Source: Megaleporinus macrocephalus
Lineage: Eukaryota; Chordata; Actinopteri; Characiformes; Anostomidae
DNA length: 64,000 nt
Assembly: GCA_021613375.1 (NCBI GenBank)
Contig: CM038719.1
Location: 34,076,747-34,140,746 of the forward strand
Direction of reading: 5' to 3'
Shown: positions 61,453 to 64,000 of the stretch, piece by piece
How positions within the stretch are numbered: the first letter of the stretch is position 1
Layout: every line of letters starts with the position of its first letter
The notes under the pieces: model-generated
What the model was told of the DNA's origin: nothing
The model's database searches: none
The model's input: only the letters and a program-made list of their open reading frames with translations
Program-made: the position numbers and the translations under genes

Positions 61453-61516
61453 GACAATGGCCACCAGCTGAGCACAGAGAGAGAGGAAGAGAGAGAGAGA
61501 GAGAACCACTGCTGTG
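61453..61516 (+). other. sstr3: sstr3 coding-exon 5' UTR with splice acceptor
   Basis: A pyrimidine-rich tract (about 61423-61450) ends in TTTATAG, with the AG at 61451-61452. This is a good acceptor 64 bases before the initiator ATG. The exonic leader then holds a 4-codon uORF and an impure GA repeat (about 61477-61504). Seen: the acceptor signal. Inferred: that it joins to a distant non-coding first exon, as for SSTR genes with an intronless coding region. Confidence 0.7.
61457..61471 (+). promoter_or_regulatory. Short upstream ORF (M-A-T-S-stop) in the sstr3 leader
   Basis: ATG at 61457 has A at -3 and G at +4, a strong initiation context, and reads four codons to TGA at 61469. The main sstr3 ATG lies 45 bases downstream of the uORF stop. 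If the acceptor at 61452 is used, the uORF is in every mature sstr3 mRNA and should impose reinitiation-dependent translation. The sequence is directly visible; the regulatory role is inferred. Confidence 0.5.
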
Positions 61517-62956
61517 ATGGAGTATACCTCAGCAGACCCTTCTGCCATAGCAGAGCTTTGGGCCAATATCTCCTTCCCAGGATTCCTCTTCAATGAAACG
61601 TTCCTTAATGACACATGCCTTTTTAACGCCTCCAAATGCATCAATGGAACTAGTTCAGGAGGCCGACCAGGCACAGGAGTGGCTGGAGTACTAATTCCTC
61701 TCATATACATTATCGTCTGCATTGTCGGCCTGGGCGGAAACACTCTGGTCATCCACATAGTCCTGCATTACTCCAAGACGGAATCTGTCACTAACATCTA
61801 CATCCTCAATCTGGCCATTGCTGATGAACTTTTCATGCTAGGCCTCCCATTCCTGGCTGTACAGAATGCCATGATGTCCTGGCCGTTCGGCTCCTTCATG
61901 TGCCGTCTGGTAATGACAGTTGATGGAATCAACCAGTTCACCAGCATCTTTTGTCTGACAGTGATGAGCATTGACCGCTATTTGGCTGTAGTGCATCCCA
62001 TCCGCTCTTCCAAGTGGAGGAGGCCACAGGTGGCCAAGGCAGTGAACGGATCAGTTTGGGCCGTGTCCTTCCTGGTGGTACTGCCCATGGTGATTTTCGC
62101 TGATGTTTTTGAAAAAGGAGGCACATGCAACATCAATTGGCCACGACCACACAAGATCTGGCGCGCCGCCTTTATTATTTACACCTCCACTGTGGGATTC
62201 TTCTTCCCCTTGCTTGTCATCTGTATGTGCTACCTGCTCATTGTGGTCAAGATCCGTAGCTCCAGCAAGAAGGTCCATGCCACTTCTACCAAACGGCGCA
62301 AGTCTGAGCGGAAGGTCACTCGCATGGTCGTGATAGTGGTGGCCGTGTTTGTTTTCTGCTGGCTCCCTTTTTATGCGCTCAATATCATAAACTTGATTGT
62401 GTCTCCACCCAGCAACCTTCAGGGTCTCTACTACTTTGTGGTGGTCCTATCTTATGCCAACAGCTGTGCCAATCCCATCGTTTACAGTTTTCTCTCCGAC
62501 AACTTCAAGCGGGGTTTCAGGAAGGCGCTGTGCCGCTCTTCGAGAAAGGTGGACAACCACGAACCTCTGGAACGCCAGGAGCAAGAAGAGCGTAGGCAGA
62601 TACTGATGCCCAGAGAAAGTCTCCGCAGGGCAGTCAGAGATGATGAAGAGGAGGATGAGGAAGAGGACAGGGAGGAAGTGACCGAGATTACTGAAATTTG
62701 CAAGATTACCCAGAACGGAAATGGCAGCGGACAGGGTGAGAGTGCCCGTGCCTTGTTCTCTGAGAGGCCATTTGCTCCAGGCCTGTCTGAACCTGGTACC
62801 CCAGACAAGAGAGGCCCAGGTGGTGATGGACCTGGCAAAGGTTCAGGCTATGGACCATCCACAGCTCTGCTGAATGGAGCAAAAAATGGCAGCGTGAAAC
62901 CTTTGCCAGAGGAGCCTGTGGAGAAGAATGCCTCACTGGAGATCAGCTACTTGTAA
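61517..62956 (+). CDS. sstr3: Somatostatin receptor type 3 (class A GPCR), 479 aa, single coding exon
   Basis: Gi-coupled plasma-membrane receptor for somatostatin peptides. Seen in the translation: N-terminus (1-56) with five N-glycosylation sequons (N17, N26, N31, N37, N43); seven hydrophobic segments (about 57-82, 93-117, 128-150, 172-194, 215-245, 266-292, 303-327); GN in TM1 (N75); D103 in TM2; C129 and C204 as the expected TM3-ECL2 disulfide; D136 in TM3, the aspartate that pairs with the ligand lysine in this family; DRY 153-155; CWLP 281-284; NPIVY 319-323; likely palmitoylated C339. SSTR3 rather than SSTR1/2/4/5 is indicated by the long tail with an acidic run (375-388), an [13 protein letters not shown] segment and the C-terminus ISYL, all matching the plan of mammalian SSTR3. 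It is longer than human SSTR3 (about 418 aa), mostly in the tail. Start is ATG 61517 (G at -3 and +4); a GTG three bases upstream is not a eukaryotic start. Stop is TAA 62954. Whether it is the 3a or 3b paralogue cannot be told. Confidence 0.97.
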   Translation: MEYTSADPSAIAELWANISFPGFLFNETFLNDTCLFNASKCINGTSSGGRPGTGVAGVLIPLIYIIVCIVGLGGNTLVIHIVLHYSKTESVTNIYILNLAIADELFMLGLPFLAVQNAMMSWPFGSFMCRLVMTVDGINQFTSIFCLTVMSIDRYLAVVHPIRSSKWRRPQVAKAVNGSVWAVSFLVVLPMVIFADVFEKGGTCNINWPRPHKIWRAAFIIYTSTVGFFFPLLVICMCYLLIVVKIRSSSKKVHATSTKRRKSERKVTRMVVIVVAVFVFCWLPFYALNIINLIVSPPSNLQGLYYFVVVLSYANSCANPIVYSFLSDNFKRGFRKALCRSSRKVDNHEPLERQEQEERRQILMPRESLRRAVRDDEEEDEEEDREEVTEITEICKITQNGNGSGQGESARALFSERPFAPGLSEPGTPDKRGPGGDGPGKGSGYGPSTALLNGAKNGSVKPLPEEPVEKNASLEISYL

Positions 62957-63905
62957 CACGGCTCTAAAAATATCTCATACATTACTTGAACCGGAGCCAC
63001 AGTATTTCTATCTATGTAATGTTTAGCCTAACTGCCACACTGGAGCCTTGTTCAGATTTGCAGCTTTTCTCATTTTTTTCTTGTGAGCCCTGACTGAAAC
63101 CTCTACTCACGTAGAGAGTGTATGACACTAATGTATCTTTTGTAATTATTCTGTAAATTATAGAAGCTTATATTATGGAATACTCCTTAGCAGGTGTTGG
63201 CCTTACTGTTAACATGTACACACTTCAAAGTTTGTAAAGGTGATATCGCCACTGTCATCGTCGCTTACCGATGTTTTTAAACTCCATCTATTATGATTCG
63301 TGTGACACAAAAATCATTTCTTCTGTATGCTTGCATGAACATTGTCTAAGTTTGTCTTGGGCTTGTGTCCAACCTTATTGATACCATAAAAGAAAGCTGA
63401 AATTTAGTTACACCCAAGTGTAAGTAAATCAGAATGGTTTACTTCAAGGGTGCTGCTTCAGTTTTTAAATGTAAGCACTTGCGTAAACAAAACACTGTTG
63501 TGTAATTTGTTATGAATTACATAGACACATTAACATGCCTGTCAGTCTGTGGTCATCTGCTTATGATTACAGATCAGTTTGTTAATTATGTTGTTCATGG
63601 TTGGCTTTTTTATGTATTCTATGTAAATTTGCTTTGAAAGCCTCTCTCAGGGGTCTTAACATGAAGCTTGTGTTGTTTTTGATTAAGGGATCTTTCTTTG
63701 CATTTTAAATGTTTTGTGATCAATACTTGAGGTCGCATTAAACGGATAGGTCACATTCTTCGAGCCACAGGGCTGATTGAAAATGTATGAAGTTTTTTGG
63801 CATTTTATACATTTCTATATAAATGTGGTCTAAATATTATCAGATCCTCATTTAGGTCACAGGCATATATAGAGAACTCAATAAAACAACATAAACAGTT
63901 AAATA
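62957..63905 (+). other. sstr3: sstr3 3' UTR with polyadenylation signals
   Basis: AT-rich non-coding sequence follows the TAA. A canonical AATAAA lies at 63880-63885 and a weaker ATTAAA at 63737-63742, so mRNA ends near 63760 or 63900 are likely. No other gene starts before the window end at 64000. The 3' end is inferred from hexamers only. Confidence 0.55.
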
Positions 63906-64000
63906 TGTTTTTCATCCATTTATTGAACAAAGTGATGCAAAGGAGAAAAAATAACGCCATTGATACCTTTGCAGGAGTGGTCACAGAAAACGACTAAGGT

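Noticed and set aside
61514..61516. GTG as sstr3 initiator
   Set aside because: Eukaryotic initiation at GTG is not expected when an ATG in strong context follows directly.
62482..62838. 118-codon antisense frame in sstr3
   Set aside because: Shadow of the acidic-tail codons; poly-Ser is the complement of GAG/GAA runs.

Overview
The window looks like teleost fish nuclear DNA, probably from an ostariophysan such as a characin or catfish. It is AT-rich, has long (AT)n microsatellites, and carries many decayed DNA transposons (Tc1/mariner, hAT, PIF-Harbinger), tRNA-derived SINEs and a LINE relic, around one intronless vertebrate GPCR coding exon. No bacterial, phage or organellar signature was seen. 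The species assignment is inference from repeat families.

The one confident host gene is a somatostatin receptor type 3 (sstr3), plus strand, coding exon 61517-62956 (479 aa). The exon has an acceptor (polypyrimidine tract then AG at 61451-61452), a 4-codon upstream ORF in strong Kozak context, a GA repeat, the CDS, and about 0.9 kb of 3' UTR ending near an AATAAA at 63880. A CpG-rich promoter-like segment at about 29050-29505 ends in a consensus donor, AAG|GTAAGT (29505|29506). It is the best candidate for a non-coding first exon, which would imply an intron of about 31.9 kb (29506-61452). The candidate exon holds three head-to-tail uORFs with overlapping stop/start codons, and an imperfect RFX X-box lies just upstream.

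Region by region: 1-29 kb is gene-poor intergenic DNA full of repeats. These are SINEs at 2.8, 3.3, 13.3 and 14.6 kb; minisatellites at 6-7, 8.6-9.9, 12.6-13.3, 18.1-18.7 and 25 kb; a hAT/ZBED-like transposase pseudogene at 11.9-12.4 kb; a LINE relic split by an LTR-like insertion at 13.5-14.3 kb; Tc1 remnants at 19.4, 23.6 and 27.2 kb; and a three-level nested transposon at 21.0-23.3 kb whose innermost member is a Harbinger element with a TTA target duplication and a MADF-domain ORF. 29.0-29.5 kb is the putative promoter and first exon. 29.6-30.05 kb is a cluster of near-perfect inverted and direct repeats just inside the intron. 30-61.4 kb is intron-like, with scattered MITEs (two hAT MITEs with perfect 8-bp target duplications at 46.6 and 51.2 kb), Tc1 relics at 42.2 and 49.2 kb, a SINE at 44.5 kb and AT microsatellites. 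61.45-63.9 kb is the sstr3 coding exon and 3' UTR.

No new multi-gene system is visible. The observations most worth checking are the sstr3 leader (uORF cascade, X-box-like site, foldback cluster), loss of the terminal Gln in the ICL3 ciliary-targeting motif, and expansion of a SINE A-box segment into about 36 tandem copies.
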